From assembly GCF_003025595.1 (NCBI RefSeq), contig NZ_PYMI01000001.1, positions 1,054,001-1,118,000 on the forward strand: a stretch of DNA of 64,000 nt. Reading direction: 5' to 3'. Below, piece by piece: positions 50,930 through 61,153 of this stretch (position 1 is the first letter of the stretch; the number at the start of each line of letters is the position of its first letter). The translations under genes and the position numbers were made by a program. The DNA is from Photobacterium ganghwense. Lineage in GTDB: Bacteria > Pseudomonadota > Gammaproteobacteria > Enterobacterales > Vibrionaceae. The notes under the pieces were generated by a model. It was not told where the DNA came from. It saw only the letters and a list, made by a program, of their open reading frames with translations, and ran no database searches.

Positions 50930-51542
50930 TTATCTCGCCCCTTTCAGCTGTAACTTTATCACCACGAATGTCAGTAACCTGATTTTGGGTTATCGACCAT
51001 CCCATGGCCATAACACGTTAGTTACGTTGCCTTAACAAAAAATGAATTGCAAGCCACTCCATTTTTTCACATTTCCGCAACACAGGATCTAAGCATTTAA
51101 AAACAACAAGTTACAAATATTAGAGCAATAACTCAAAACACCAAATTGAAACAGAATTCAGGTGATTACTCGGTTTTTCACCAGATAATAAAAAATCCAT
51201 AAAAATGTAACGAGTTACGTAATAAAATTTCAGTTTTTGCCAGTTCAAACGAATGTTCAAATTTGCGTTTCAAACAAAAACACAAATTCAACCCTGACAC
51301 CAAACCAATGATTTTTAAGCATGAAAACGCAGTGTTTGGGACGAAATTTATACAACCCACATAGCAACCAGAGGCATATCAACCCTATTTATTCGCTACG
51401 CGAAACAACATATACCTACAAAACAGTTTGAATAGCTCACTGGTGGACTATGGGTAAGATCGGGAAAGATGAAATAAAAGCAGGATAATGTGCTGAGAAA
51501 GCGATTTTTTCTCAGCACACCAGTAAATTGGAGGAAATAAAA
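50930..51542. other. Region between oxyR and aceB
   Basis: About 600 bp, A/T-rich, with no credible gene. At the oxyR end is a strong hairpin (51490-51518). The aceB promoter must lie here, but I cannot assign a regulator site from reading. Confidence 0.6.
51490..51518 (-). terminator. Hairpin after oxyR
   Basis: GTGCTGAGAAA and its complement form a perfect 11-bp stem with a 7-base loop 25 bp after the oxyR stop. No good T-run follows leftward, so it is only a probable terminator. Confidence 0.55.
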
Positions 51543-52445
51543 TCAGAGCAGTCCGGCAACAATTTCTGCCAGGCGTTCGAAGGTGCGGGTACGGGTAGAG
51601 GTCGGACGCCATACCAGTCCTATCTCACGGTAGGCTTCTTCCTGGCCCGGCGGATCAACAATCACCAGGTTCTGGTTATCCAGCAGGCCATGATCGATCG
51701 CCATCTGGGGAATGAAGGTGGTGCCCAGCCCGTTCGCAACCATTTGAACTAACGTATGAAGACTGGTCGCCGTGAAAGGGTTAATCTTCTCTTTCGACGT
51801 CAGTTTGCAGGCAGAAACCGCGTGATCGGTCAGACAGTGCTCTTTCTCAAGCAAGAAGACCGATTCATTCGGCAGATCGGCATACCTCAGCGGTACGCTG
51901 ACCTGTGAAGCCTGCTTCTGGCTGATCACCATTTTGAAATCGTCACGCCCGACCACCTGACTGTGCATACCGTTAATATCCACCGGCAGCGCCAGAATCA
52001 GGACATCCATCTCGCCATTACGCAGAGCCGTCAGCAAGTTGGCCGTGGTATCTTCCCGCAGCAATAAATGAAGGTTCGGGTGGAGGCGGTTCACCTCCTG
52101 CACCAGATCGCAGAGCAGGAAAGGGGCAATGGTCGGGATACAGCCGATGCGCAGCTGACCATCCATCCCATCCCCTCCTTTACAATTGGAGAGCTCCATC
52201 AGATCCTGGGTACGAGCCAACAGTTCCCGGCTGCGTACGACCACGTCCTCCCCGGTCGAGGTAAAGACCAGAGACTTGTTGTCACGCTCAATAAGTTGAC
52301 AGCCCAGCAATTCTTCCAGATTCTGGACGCCGGAGCTAAGGGTTGACTGACTGACAAAGCAGCGCTTGGCCGCCTCACCAAAATGTCGGGTTTCAAACAG
52401 GGTCACCAAATAGTGCAGCTGTTTAAGTGAAGGAAACTTGTTCAT
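51543..52445 (-). CDS. oxyR: Peroxide-sensing LysR regulator OxyR
   Basis: The 300-residue LysR-type protein has an N-terminal helix-turn-helix (HFGEAAKRCFVSQSTLSSGVQNLEE) and an effector domain with the redox pair C204 and C213 (HCLTDHAVSAC), spaced as in E. coli OxyR (C199/C208). It is divergent from a 2-Cys peroxiredoxin gene, which it likely activates. Confidence 0.96.
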   Translation of the reverse strand: MNKFPSLKQLHYLVTLFETRHFGEAAKRCFVSQSTLSSGVQNLEELLGCQLIERDNKSLVFTSTGEDVVVRSRELLARTQDLMELSNCKGGDGMDGQLRIGCIPTIAPFLLCDLVQEVNRLHPNLHLLLREDTTANLLTALRNGEMDVLILALPVDINGMHSQVVGRDDFKMVISQKQASQVSVPLRYADLPNESVFLLEKEHCLTDHAVSACKLTSKEKINPFTATSLHTLVQMVANGLGTTFIPQMAIDHGLLDNQNLVIVDPPGQEEAYREIGLVWRPTSTRTRTFERLAEIVAGLL

Positions 52446-52579
52446 CGCAATTTTCGATTACATCAATCTATTTATTCCGCTTTTTTCAATGTACCAGTTT
52501 CGTTATAGTTTGTCCCGTTCAAACAGAAGCCTACCGGAAAGGTCGGCGACAAACACAATATTTTAGGAGCACCAAACAC
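52446..52579. promoter_or_regulatory. Divergent oxyR-prx promoter region
   Basis: A 134-bp divergent spacer. An OxyR site is expected. The block ATTA-n7-CTAT-n7-GCTT-n7-TGTA (52455-52491 region) has the right spacing but matches the consensus only partly. Confidence 0.35.
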
Positions 52580-53188
52580 ATGGTACTAGTAGGTCGTCAA
52601 GCACCAGATTTTACTGCTGCAGCTGTTCTTGGTAACGGTGAAATCGTTGATAACTTCAACTTTGCAGAATACACAAAAGGTAAAAAAGCGGTAGTTTTCT
52701 TCTACCCACTAGACTTCACTTTCGTATGTCCTTCTGAGCTGATCGCTTTTGACAAGCGTTTCGAAGACTTCCAAGCGAAAGGCGTTGAAGTAATCGGTGT
52801 TTCTATCGACTCTCAGTTCTCTCACAACGCATGGCGTAACACTGCTGTTGAGAACGGCGGTATCGGTCAGGTTCGTTACCCTCTGATTGCAGACGTTAAA
52901 CACGAAATCTGCAAAGCTTACGATGTTGAGCACCCAGAAGCAGGCGTTGCGTTCCGTGGTTCTTTCCTGATCGACGAAGAAGGCGTTGTTCGTCACCAAG
53001 TAGTTAACGACCTGCCACTGGGCCGTAACATTGACGAAATGCTGCGTATGGTTGACGCTCTGAACTTCCACCAGAAGAACGGTGAAGTTTGCCCAGCACA
53101 GTGGGAAGAAGGTAAGAAAGGTATGGACGCTTCTCCACAAGGCGTTGCTGCTTACCTGTCTGAGTTCACTGCAGACCTAGGCAAATAA
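52580..53188 (+). CDS. prxA: 2-Cys peroxiredoxin (AhpC/PrxA type)
   Basis: The 202-residue thiol peroxidase starts at ATG 52580 behind AGGAGC. The peroxidatic C50 is in FTFVCPSE and the resolving C171 in GEVCPAQW. It reduces hydrogen peroxide and organic peroxides. The codon use is very strongly biased, indicating high expression. Divergent from oxyR, it is a likely OxyR target. The gene name is by family and context. Confidence 0.95.
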   Translation: MVLVGRQAPDFTAAAVLGNGEIVDNFNFAEYTKGKKAVVFFYPLDFTFVCPSELIAFDKRFEDFQAKGVEVIGVSIDSQFSHNAWRNTAVENGGIGQVRYPLIADVKHEICKAYDVEHPEAGVAFRGSFLIDEEGVVRHQVVNDLPLGRNIDEMLRMVDALNFHQKNGEVCPAQWEEGKKGMDASPQGVAAYLSEFTADLGK

Positions 53189-53285
53189 GACATCTTATTG
53201 TCGTAAATCACACTCGCTCAACGGTGTGACGGCACAAACGTGAAAACGTAAAGCCGAAAAGTCAGTCTATGACACAATAATATGA

Positions 53286-53314
53286 GGCCCGGATACACCG
53301 GGCCCTTTTCGTTT
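53286..53314 (+). terminator. Peroxiredoxin gene terminator
   Basis: GGCCCGG-ATACA-CCGGGCC followed by CTTTTCGTTT, about 100 bp after the stop. Confidence 0.8.
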
Positions 53315-53445
53315 CTGTCTTCCGCTTTCTGCCCTTTCTCCCTTCCCCAACTGAATGACTCCTCCCGCTGTCTTGATCTGTGCTATCGCATCAGACATTC
53401 GGATGCTCTACACTGCAGATTCTTCACAATAACTGAGCTAACCCG

Positions 53446-54240
53446 ATGACACTCCGGCATATTGAAGTCTGTATCGATAACATTGAATCCCTGCATCTCG
53501 CCCAGCAAGGCGGTGCAACCCGTATCGAACTGTGTTCCTCCCTCGCCCTTGGCGGCCTGACGCCCAATCCGGGACTGATGAAACTGGCAGCCCGTCACGC
53601 GACGGTGCCAGTGTACGCCATGATCCGCCCGCGCCAGGGGGATTTTCTGTTTAGCGAGCAGGACAAAGAAATCATGCTGGCTGACGTCTACGCAGCTCGT
53701 GAAGCCGGATTGCAAGGCATTGTGGTTGGTGGCCTGTTGCCAGACAGCCGCATTGATGCCGAGCTGCTGGGTGCCTTGTGCCGGGAAGCCCAGGGGATGG
53801 GGGTGACTTTCCACCGTGCCATTGACCAGTGCCTTGAGCCGTTTGCGGCACTGGACACCATCATGTCTCACAACTGTGAGCGTGTACTGACTTCCGGCCT
53901 TAAAGCCAACGCCTATGAAGGCATTCCGGTACTGGCTGAGATGGTCAGATATTGCGGTGACCGGCTGGCCATTATGGCCGGTGCCGGACTGCATGCTGGC
54001 AACGTGGTGGAGATTGTGCAACAGACCGGCGTGCAGGAAGTGCACCTGTCAGGTAAAAGCACCCGTGCCAGCCTGATGCAGCAATATTCACAGGAAGCCT
54101 ATATGGGCAGCGCGGAGGTTGACGACTTTACCATTCCGGTCACTGACCCGGACAAAATCAGGGCTGTTGTCCAGGCACTCCAAACCCTCGACAACCATAC
54201 CCCATATAGCCATACCCCACACAATCAACGTCGTTCCTGA
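53446..54240 (+). CDS. cutC: CutC family protein
   Basis: The 264-residue TIM-barrel protein starts MTLRHIEVCIDNIESLHLAQQGGATRIELCSSLALGGLTPNPG and has VTFHRAIDQC and VLTSGLKANAYEG, all typical of CutC. The family is linked to copper homeostasis, but the biochemical role is unsettled. Confidence 0.93.
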   Translation: MTLRHIEVCIDNIESLHLAQQGGATRIELCSSLALGGLTPNPGLMKLAARHATVPVYAMIRPRQGDFLFSEQDKEIMLADVYAAREAGLQGIVVGGLLPDSRIDAELLGALCREAQGMGVTFHRAIDQCLEPFAALDTIMSHNCERVLTSGLKANAYEGIPVLAEMVRYCGDRLAIMAGAGLHAGNVVEIVQQTGVQEVHLSGKSTRASLMQQYSQEAYMGSAEVDDFTIPVTDPDKIRAVVQALQTLDNHTPYSHTPHNQRRS

Positions 54241-54414
54241 AGCTATTCCTGCATGCCCTCCCTGCCACACCAAAGACTTGGCAGGGACAGTTTGCTTTTA
54301 GCTGCCCGATACAGAAAAAGTGCCATTGGTTTCAAATAATTAGCTATCCAATTCGTCAAGGATCTCATTCCGCGTTACTCTTTTGTTAAGCGCAGTAAAA
54401 AGTGAGAGACAGGT

Positions 54415-55236
54415 ATGGGTTATCAGCCACCAGCACAACGATTGAAAAAAAAGGATTACGACTCAGAGCTTGAGCGCCTGCAGATTGAACTCGTCAAACT
54501 GCAGGAATGGATCAAACAGGAAGAGCTCAAGGTTGTGGTGATTTTTGAGGGCCGCGACGCCGCCGGGAAAGGAGGCGTTATCAAGCGCATCACCGAAAAG
54601 CTCAACCCTCGGGTATGCCGGGTCGTGGCACTGCCCAAGCCCACCGAAAAAGAGCGCACCCAATGGTACTTCCAACGCTATGTCGCTCACTTGCCGGCCG
54701 GCGGTGAAATGGTGCTGTTTGACCGCAGTTGGTACAACCGGGCCGGGGTCGAGAAGGTCATGGGGTTCTGTACCGACGACGAATACGAAGAATTCCTACG
54801 CTCCTGCCCCGAATTTGAACGCATGTTGGAGCGCTCCGGTATTATCCTGCTGAAGTACTGGTTTTCCGTCTCTGATGAAGAGCAGGAAAAACGCTTCCTG
54901 GAACGGATCAACACCCCGATAAAGCGCTGGAAATTCAGCCCGATGGATTTGGAATCCCGCTCGCGCTGGGCAGCCTACTCCGAAGCCAAGGACAAGATGT
55001 TCGCATACACCGACACCAAACAGTGTCCATGGTGGGTAGTGGATGCCGATACCAAGAAAAAGGCGCGCATCAACTGCATTTCTCACCTGTTGTCCCAGAT
55101 CCCTTATGAAGAGATTGATTACCCTAAAATTGAGCTGCCAGACGTGAATAAAGAAGGGTATATCCGGGCGCCTGAAGATGATCAGACCTTTGTTCCGGAC
55201 CTGTTTTCTGATGATGCTGACGACGACAGTGAATAG
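54415..55236 (+). CDS. ppk2: Polyphosphate kinase 2 (PPK2 class)
   Basis: The 273-residue protein has Walker A GRDAAGKGG (46-54) and Walker B/lid FDRSWYNRAG (102-111). It phosphorylates nucleotides at the expense of polyphosphate (or the reverse). The single-domain size suggests class I, which prefers nucleoside diphosphates; this is by family knowledge. It lies close to phoU-pst and ppk1, so polyphosphate is handled by both kinases from one region. Confidence 0.93.
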   Translation: MGYQPPAQRLKKKDYDSELERLQIELVKLQEWIKQEELKVVVIFEGRDAAGKGGVIKRITEKLNPRVCRVVALPKPTEKERTQWYFQRYVAHLPAGGEMVLFDRSWYNRAGVEKVMGFCTDDEYEEFLRSCPEFERMLERSGIILLKYWFSVSDEEQEKRFLERINTPIKRWKFSPMDLESRSRWAAYSEAKDKMFAYTDTKQCPWWVVDADTKKKARINCISHLLSQIPYEEIDYPKIELPDVNKEGYIRAPEDDQTFVPDLFSDDADDDSE

Positions 55237-55271
55237 TCACTAGTAAATAGTCACTAACGTGGAAAACAAGA

Positions 55272-55298
55272 AAGGCGGACTGGTCCGCCTTTTCTTTT
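55272..55298 (+). terminator. ppk2 terminator
   Basis: AAGGCGGAC and its complement around two bases (55272-55291), then TTCTTTT. Confidence 0.85.
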
Positions 55299-55373
55299 GC
55301 TCCTGGCTTCTTGCATCAAACGCCTTGCACCCAATTTCACCCACTCGATTTGACTTGCCCGGCGCAGAATCAA

Positions 55374-56084
55374 TCAGCGCAGAATATCTTCCCGCTCTTG
55401 CGGGCTGGTGTGGCGAATATCCTTGCCTTTGACAAAATAGATGATGTATTCGCAGATATTCTGGCACCGGTCACCGACCCGTTCGATAGAGCGGGCTGAC
55501 CACATTACCTGCAACACGTTAGGGATCGAACGCGGGTCTTCCATCATGTACGTCATCAGCTGACGGATAATCGCTTCGTATTCACGATCAATCCGGTCAT
55601 CTTCTTGGTACACCTGAATCGCGGCTTTAACATCCATCCGGGCAAACGCATCCAGAACCTCATGCAGCATACGCACCGCGTGCTGACCCAGCGCCTCCAG
55701 CGACACCAGCAGGTTGTACTGCTTATTGGTGAAGTTTTCCAGCGCCACTTTCGCTATGCTCTCGGCCACGTCACCGATCCGCTCTAGATCGGTAATGGTC
55801 TTGATAATGGCAATCACCAGACGCAAATCACTGGCGGTTGGCTGTCGCTTGGCAATGATGCGGGTACAGGCTTCATCAATTGCCACTTCCATGGCGTTGA
55901 CCTTATGGTCATCTTTGATCACCCGGCGAGCCAGCTCAATGTCCTGTTTATGCATCGCTTTAAGGGCGTCAGCCAGCTGCTGTTCTACCAGCCCGCCCAT
56001 CGCCAGAACATGGGAGCGGATGCTCTCCAGCTCGGCATTAAACTGGCCGGAAATATGACGGCCAAGGCTTACATTGTCTAACAT
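55374..56084 (-). CDS. phoU: Phosphate signalling protein PhoU
   Basis: The 236-residue all-helical protein with two PhoU repeats, each containing an E/DxxxD metal motif ([14 protein letters not shown] and [16 protein letters not shown]). It couples the Pst transporter to the PhoR/PhoB system. It is the last gene of the pstC-pstA-pstB-phoU operon. Confidence 0.97.
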   Translation of the reverse strand: MLDNVSLGRHISGQFNAELESIRSHVLAMGGLVEQQLADALKAMHKQDIELARRVIKDDHKVNAMEVAIDEACTRIIAKRQPTASDLRLVIAIIKTITDLERIGDVAESIAKVALENFTNKQYNLLVSLEALGQHAVRMLHEVLDAFARMDVKAAIQVYQEDDRIDREYEAIIRQLMTYMMEDPRSIPNVLQVMWSARSIERVGDRCQNICEYIIYFVKGKDIRHTSPQEREDILR

Positions 56085-56095
56085 CGCTTAACTCC

Positions 56096-56914
56096 TTAAC
56101 CGTATCGACCTGTGATGTAATCTTCTGTTCGTTTTTCGCGTGGGGTGGTGAAAATATCATTGGTACTGCCGTATTCCACCAGCTCGCCCATGTGCATGAA
56201 TGCCGTATTGTCTGACACCCGTGCCGCCTGCTGCATGTTGTGCGTTACGATGATCACCGTGTACTTGGTTTTCAGATCGTTGATCAGCTCTTCAATGGTC
56301 AGCGTCGAGATCGGGTCCAGCGCTGATGTCGGCTCATCCAGCAGCAGCACCTCCGGTTCAATGGCAATCGCCCGGGCAATAACCAGACGCTGCTGCTGAC
56401 CACCGGACAACCCGAAAGCATTCTCGTGCAGGCGGTTTTTCACCTCATCCCACAACGCAGCACCGCGCAGCGAGTTTTCCACCGCGTCGTCCAGTACCCG
56501 ACGATCCCGGATGCCCTGCAGACGCAGCCCGTACACCACGTTCTCATAAATCGATTTAGGGAACGGGTTCGGGCGCTGAAACACCATCCCGACCCGGCGT
56601 CGCAGCGAGGCCACGTCCACCTTATTATCATAGATGTTCTGCCCGTGCAGCATGATCTGGCCGTCAACCCTGCACCCTTCAACCAGCTCATTCATTCGGT
56701 TGATACACCGCAGCAGGGTCGATTTCCCGCAGCCTGACGGGCCGATAAACGCGGTCACCTGCCCTTTAGCAATGCGCATGTTGATATCAAACAGGGCCTG
56801 ATGGTTGCCGTAATGCAAATCTAGCCCCTCGATAGACAACGCCGTTTTTTCCTCGGGCAACGCGGACAAGTCAACGGGGGCAAACAAACCGATTGGGGAA
56901 TTAATTGAAAACAT
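56096..56914 (-). CDS. pstB: Phosphate ABC transporter ATPase PstB
   Basis: The 272-residue ATPase has Walker [10 protein letters not shown] (58-66), signature [16 protein letters not shown] and Walker [13 protein letters not shown]. The N-terminal extension of about 25 residues before the ABC domain is short and ordinary. It is the energising subunit of high-affinity phosphate import; 18 bp after pstA. Confidence 0.98.
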   Translation of the reverse strand: MFSINSPIGLFAPVDLSALPEEKTALSIEGLDLHYGNHQALFDINMRIAKGQVTAFIGPSGCGKSTLLRCINRMNELVEGCRVDGQIMLHGQNIYDNKVDVASLRRRVGMVFQRPNPFPKSIYENVVYGLRLQGIRDRRVLDDAVENSLRGAALWDEVKNRLHENAFGLSGGQQQRLVIARAIAIEPEVLLLDEPTSALDPISTLTIEELINDLKTKYTVIIVTHNMQQAARVSDNTAFMHMGELVEYGSTNDIFTTPREKRTEDYITGRYG

Positions 56915-56932
56915 AATCCTTCCTGACTCTCG

Positions 56933-58549
56933 CTATTGCTCCAGGGAGCGGAACTTCTCTCGTAAATGGTTGCGGATACCGATGGCGGTCAGATTCAGAC
57001 CAACAATCACCGTCACCAGTAAAAATGATGTGGCATACACCAGCGGGCGGGCAGCTTCAACGTTCGGACTCTGAAAGCCGACATCATATATATGATAACC
57101 AAGATGCATGAATTTACGATCCAGGTGCAGATACGGGAAGTGGTTATCAATCGGCAATGACGGGGCCATTTTCACCACTCCCACCAGCATCAAAGGGGCC
57201 ACTTCCCCGGCGGCGCGAGCAACTGCCAGGATCAATCCGGTCATGATTGCCGGACTGGCCATCGGCAATACCGTCCGCCACAGGGTTTCTGCCTGTGTCG
57301 CGCCCAATGCCAGTGAGCCGTGCCGGATAGACACAGGAATCCGCGCCAGGCCTTCTTCGGTCGAGACAATCACAACTGGCAGGGTCAGGATCGCCAGCGT
57401 CAACGCCGACCACAGGATACCCGGCGTACCGAATGTCGGCGCTGGCAGCTCAGAGGCAAAAAAGACCTCATCTATGGTGCCGCCTACCATGTAGACGAAA
57501 AATCCCAACCCGAACACCCCGTAAACAATGGACGGAACCCCGGCTAGGTTAATCACCGCCACCCGGATCAATTTGGTAAACATACTTTTCCCGGCATACT
57601 CGTGTAGGTAGACGGCCGCCATCACCCCTAGCGGAGTGACAATCACGCTCATCAGCAGCACCATGAATACCGTACCGAAAATCGCCGGAAATACACCGCC
57701 CTCGGTATTGGCTTCGCGCGGGTCCTCGCTGACAAACTTACCGAGCTGATCCAGCCAGTGCACCAGTTTGGCCGACAGTGTCATTTCATTCGGAAACCAC
57801 AAATCGAGGATCTGCGCTAAAGGCAAAGCAATTTCTTTGCCAGACATTTCCCGCACGATCAGCGTGTCGCTTTCCAGTTGCTGGCGCAGTTGAGTCAGTT
57901 GCTGCTCCAGGGCATGAAGGGACTGCTCCAGGCGGACTTTTTCTGCCGGATCCACCTTGCCGCTATCTTCACGGCGCAGCCGCTCAAACTGGTAGTTAAG
58001 CGATTTCAGCTCATTTTTTTCCAGCTGACGAATCTGCTCCCGCACGGCAATGGCCCGCATCAGGCTGAGGTTAAGGCTATCCAGCGAGATCGGCCTGCCG
58101 TCCTCATACAATGCGGTGGGCACCCCGTAGAAACGGCCATTTTTCATCCGCTCGATGACAGCTACCCCGGCTGCCAGTTGCTGGCTCACAATATGCGGTG
58201 CCAGTACCGTCACAAAGTCACTGCCCAGCAGATCCCGGTTGCCGGTTTTGATGATGTAACGATCAACCTGACCGGCCGCGGCAAACGCCGACGTGTCTAC
58301 CCCGGCATCAGCCAACTGCTGAACCGGTACCGTTTTCCGCTCGTACAACTCACCGATGACGGTGCTGTGTTCCATGGCCGGCTGACCATTCACTGACAAC
58401 TCAAACTGATAAACAGGGGCTGGCCAAAAATAGCCCAGCCCCTTCCAGCCGATCAGTAATAACAGCCCCAGTACCGCCACAAGGCTCAGACTGACAGCGC
58501 CGGCGGTCAGCCAAATCCAGGGCGAGCCCGATTCAAACCATTTACGCAT
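56933..58549 (-). CDS. pstA: Phosphate ABC transporter permease PstA
   Basis: The 538-residue permease is much longer than E. coli PstA (about 296). After one N-terminal transmembrane helix there is a long periplasmic insertion (about residues 40-260, with coiled-coil EKVRLEQSLHALEQQLTQLRQQLE), and then the canonical six-helix permease core with the EAA-like loop (GSLALGATQAETLWRTVLPMA). This form is typical of Vibrio and Pseudomonas. Its start is 83 bp after pstC. Confidence 0.95.
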   Translation of the reverse strand: MRKWFESGSPWIWLTAGAVSLSLVAVLGLLLLIGWKGLGYFWPAPVYQFELSVNGQPAMEHSTVIGELYERKTVPVQQLADAGVDTSAFAAAGQVDRYIIKTGNRDLLGSDFVTVLAPHIVSQQLAAGVAVIERMKNGRFYGVPTALYEDGRPISLDSLNLSLMRAIAVREQIRQLEKNELKSLNYQFERLRREDSGKVDPAEKVRLEQSLHALEQQLTQLRQQLESDTLIVREMSGKEIALPLAQILDLWFPNEMTLSAKLVHWLDQLGKFVSEDPREANTEGGVFPAIFGTVFMVLLMSVIVTPLGVMAAVYLHEYAGKSMFTKLIRVAVINLAGVPSIVYGVFGLGFFVYMVGGTIDEVFFASELPAPTFGTPGILWSALTLAILTLPVVIVSTEEGLARIPVSIRHGSLALGATQAETLWRTVLPMASPAIMTGLILAVARAAGEVAPLMLVGVVKMAPSLPIDNHFPYLHLDRKFMHLGYHIYDVGFQSPNVEAARPLVYATSFLLVTVIVGLNLTAIGIRNHLREKFRSLEQ

Positions 58550-58632
58550 GATACCACGTCGTCATTGTTATTCTTTTCGTCTTCATTCCTGTGAAAGTCT
58601 CTTTCGCTCTGTGCACTGTCTGGCGTGCCTCA

Positions 58633-60852
58633 TCAGAGTGAACTGTATTTTTCCCGCAGCCGCTGGCGTACCAGCTCGGCGACGGTATTAAAGAAAAAGG
58701 TAAATACAAACAGCACAAAAGCTGCCAGGAACATGACCCGGTAGTGAGAGCTGCCCACTTCGCTTTCCGGCATTTCAATCGCAATGGTGGCAGACAAGGT
58801 GCGCATTCCCTCCAGCACGTTCCAGTCGAGGATCGGCGTATTCCCGGTCGCCATCAGCACAATCATGGTTTCCCCGACTGCGCGCCCCAGCCCCATCATC
58901 ACGGCGGAAAAAATCCCCGGACTGGCAGTTAGCAATACCACCCGTGTCAGTGTCTGCCAGTGGGTCGCCCCCAGCGCCAGCGAACCGCTGGTCAGGTGGC
59001 CAGGTACCGAGAAGATCGCATCTTCCGCAATTGAGAAAATTGTCGGAATCACCGCAAACCCCATCGCAATCCCGACCACCAGGGTATTGCGCTGATCGTA
59101 GCCAATGCCCCACTCATTATTCAGGTACACCCGCATATCGCCGCCAAAGAGCAGCGTTTCCAGCGCAGGGCTGAGAGCAAAACACCCGTAACCGACCAGC
59201 ACGATCACCGGCATCAGCAACAGGATATGGAGACCGCCGGGAATGCGCTGACGAAAACGTCCCGGCAAGAGCGCCCAAACCAGTCCAGCAGCCATCATTG
59301 CCAACGGGAAGGCCACCAGCAGCAGGGCAATCCCCGCCAGATTTTTTTCCACAATCGGCGCCAGCCAAATTCCGGCCAGAAAGCCCAGAATGACCGTCGG
59401 CAGCGCTTCCATCAGCTCAATGGTCGGTTTAATCACCCGCCGCATCCGCGACGACATAAAATACGCGGTGTAAATTGCACCGGCCAGTGCCAGTGGAACC
59501 GCAAAAAACAGGGCATAGAGCGCCGCTTTCAGGGTACCGAAAATGATTGGCACCAGACTCAGCTTAGGTTCAAACTCATCACTGGCCGAGGTGGACTGCC
59601 AGACAAAATCCGGCTCCGGATAGCCCTCGTACCAGATTTTCTGCCACAACGAGGCAAAACCGATTTCCGGATGGCGGTTGTCGACTTTATAAGTCTGCCA
59701 CTGATTGCCCGTAACGGCGACCAGACGATCGGCACGTGGCGAAATCATCAGGGTGTCCGGCACCTTATCAGTAAATACCGCAGAACTGTAGATAGCCCCT
59801 TTCACTGTGGTATAAAACGCCGACAACTGGCCGTCATCCTGCAGCACAAAGAAGCCTTTACGGGCATATTCCGGGACCAGCGATGTAACATTGCCAGGCG
59901 GCAGAGCAAATTCACGGGTCTTCACCAGCGAGCGGCGCCCGTCTTTCACGATTTCAAACCACTGCGCCACACGGTGCTCGCTGTCCGTGATTAACAAGGA
60001 GTTGGCACCGGACAACAACGCCAGTTGACGCGGCTCCGCATCGCCGTCTGCGACACTCACCACCTGACGGATCTGCGCCTGCGCTTCGCCCAGAGTCACA
60101 ACATAGATACGTTTTCCGGCCAGCAGATACAAGGTTCGCGCATCCGGCGTGACCGCCAGATCATCAATAGGCTCTGCAACGCCTTCCAACGCGAAGTCAG
60201 TGGCCTGCCAGTGCTCTGGCCCCGTCTGCCCCAGGACCTCTCCCCCGGTGAACTTTTTCACCCGGATACGCTGATCTGCGGTCACCCCCGCCAGCACGGC
60301 CCGACGGCTGCGTACCGACACTGCCAGTTTAACGATCGGCTGGCGTTGCGGATCAAGCTGCAATGGCTCCTGGCCGAGCGGAAATGCCATCGACAAGCCG
60401 CTTTGATAACCGTCACCCGCAGCGAGCGGCCGGGCTATCACCACTTCGCCTTCGCTGCCGCCGAGGGCGATCAGATCTTCCGCCGGCAGGCTGCGCCCGA
60501 TGCTGGTTGTATGTGGCAGTAAGGTGTATTGGCGAACTTCGCGACCGGGATCGGCCGACGTCAGGGGGATCACCGACAACTGCCCGGTATCGGACAGGCG
60601 AAACAAGGTGTCGTTGCGATCGTTAAAAGTGACCAGTGCCGTGCGATCTGCAAAGGAGGTCGAGAAAGCCTGCTGAGGTACCACGCGGACCGCAGAGAAA
60701 ATCGGCAGGATCACATAAAGCAGGTAGAAAAAAATCAGAACTAAGGTAATTAAGACGAAGATCCCTCCAGCTGTCACTCCATATCGGGCAAGCTTATCGG
60801 TTACCTTCCGGCCAGGACTGTTTCCCATCAAAAATTCGCTGGCCTTTGCCAT
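58633..60852 (-). CDS. pstC: Phosphate ABC transporter permease PstC
   Basis: The 739-residue permease has an N-terminal helix (GVTAGGIFVLITLVLIFFYLLY), a large periplasmic domain with WD-like repeats (about residues 60-420), and the six-helix core (about 430-735) with GSLALGATHWQTLTRVVLLTA. E. coli PstC is about 320 residues, so this is the long form. GAGG precedes ATG 60852. The Pho box is 47 bp upstream. No pstS lies beside it in this window. Confidence 0.95.
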   Translation of the reverse strand: MAKASEFLMGNSPGRKVTDKLARYGVTAGGIFVLITLVLIFFYLLYVILPIFSAVRVVPQQAFSTSFADRTALVTFNDRNDTLFRLSDTGQLSVIPLTSADPGREVRQYTLLPHTTSIGRSLPAEDLIALGGSEGEVVIARPLAAGDGYQSGLSMAFPLGQEPLQLDPQRQPIVKLAVSVRSRRAVLAGVTADQRIRVKKFTGGEVLGQTGPEHWQATDFALEGVAEPIDDLAVTPDARTLYLLAGKRIYVVTLGEAQAQIRQVVSVADGDAEPRQLALLSGANSLLITDSEHRVAQWFEIVKDGRRSLVKTREFALPPGNVTSLVPEYARKGFFVLQDDGQLSAFYTTVKGAIYSSAVFTDKVPDTLMISPRADRLVAVTGNQWQTYKVDNRHPEIGFASLWQKIWYEGYPEPDFVWQSTSASDEFEPKLSLVPIIFGTLKAALYALFFAVPLALAGAIYTAYFMSSRMRRVIKPTIELMEALPTVILGFLAGIWLAPIVEKNLAGIALLLVAFPLAMMAAGLVWALLPGRFRQRIPGGLHILLLMPVIVLVGYGCFALSPALETLLFGGDMRVYLNNEWGIGYDQRNTLVVGIAMGFAVIPTIFSIAEDAIFSVPGHLTSGSLALGATHWQTLTRVVLLTASPGIFSAVMMGLGRAVGETMIVLMATGNTPILDWNVLEGMRTLSATIAIEMPESEVGSSHYRVMFLAAFVLFVFTFFFNTVAELVRQRLREKYSSL

Positions 60853-61153
60853 TATTACCTCAATAAATTTACACGCTTACTTATAATATTGCCTTTAGAT
60901 GACAATTATATGACAACGAAATTGTCCCAGCTACGGGGATGGATCCCGCCGCTTGCAATAGCCACTTTGCAGCATACTTAACAGCACGCACTGCAATAAA
61001 AATGTCACAAAACTGTTCTACCCTTGACTGCAGGTAATTTTGTACAGTTTTCAATAACCTGAATTATTACGAAACTAGACAGAACATACACCAGGTCACA
61101 TAATGGTCAATAGCCTCCGGCTTTCTATCGCCTCAACGAATAAGGATATCGTT
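60853..61153. other. Divergent promoter region of pstC and the GcvR-like gene
   Basis: 300 bp with the Pho box. Further direct repeats resembling half Pho boxes (TGTCACAAAACTG near 61002) stand at the other side; I do not call them. Confidence 0.55.
60899..60916 (-). promoter_or_regulatory. Pho box upstream of pstC
   Basis: Read leftward, TTGTCATATAATTGTCAT contains two TTGTCAT direct repeats separated by 4 bases, the PhoB-binding pattern (CTGTCATA-n3-CTGTCAT). Confidence 0.8.

Noticed and set aside
51178..51360. Leftward frame of 60 codons between aceB and oxyR
   Set aside because: Low-complexity A/T-rich sequence, no ribosome-binding site.
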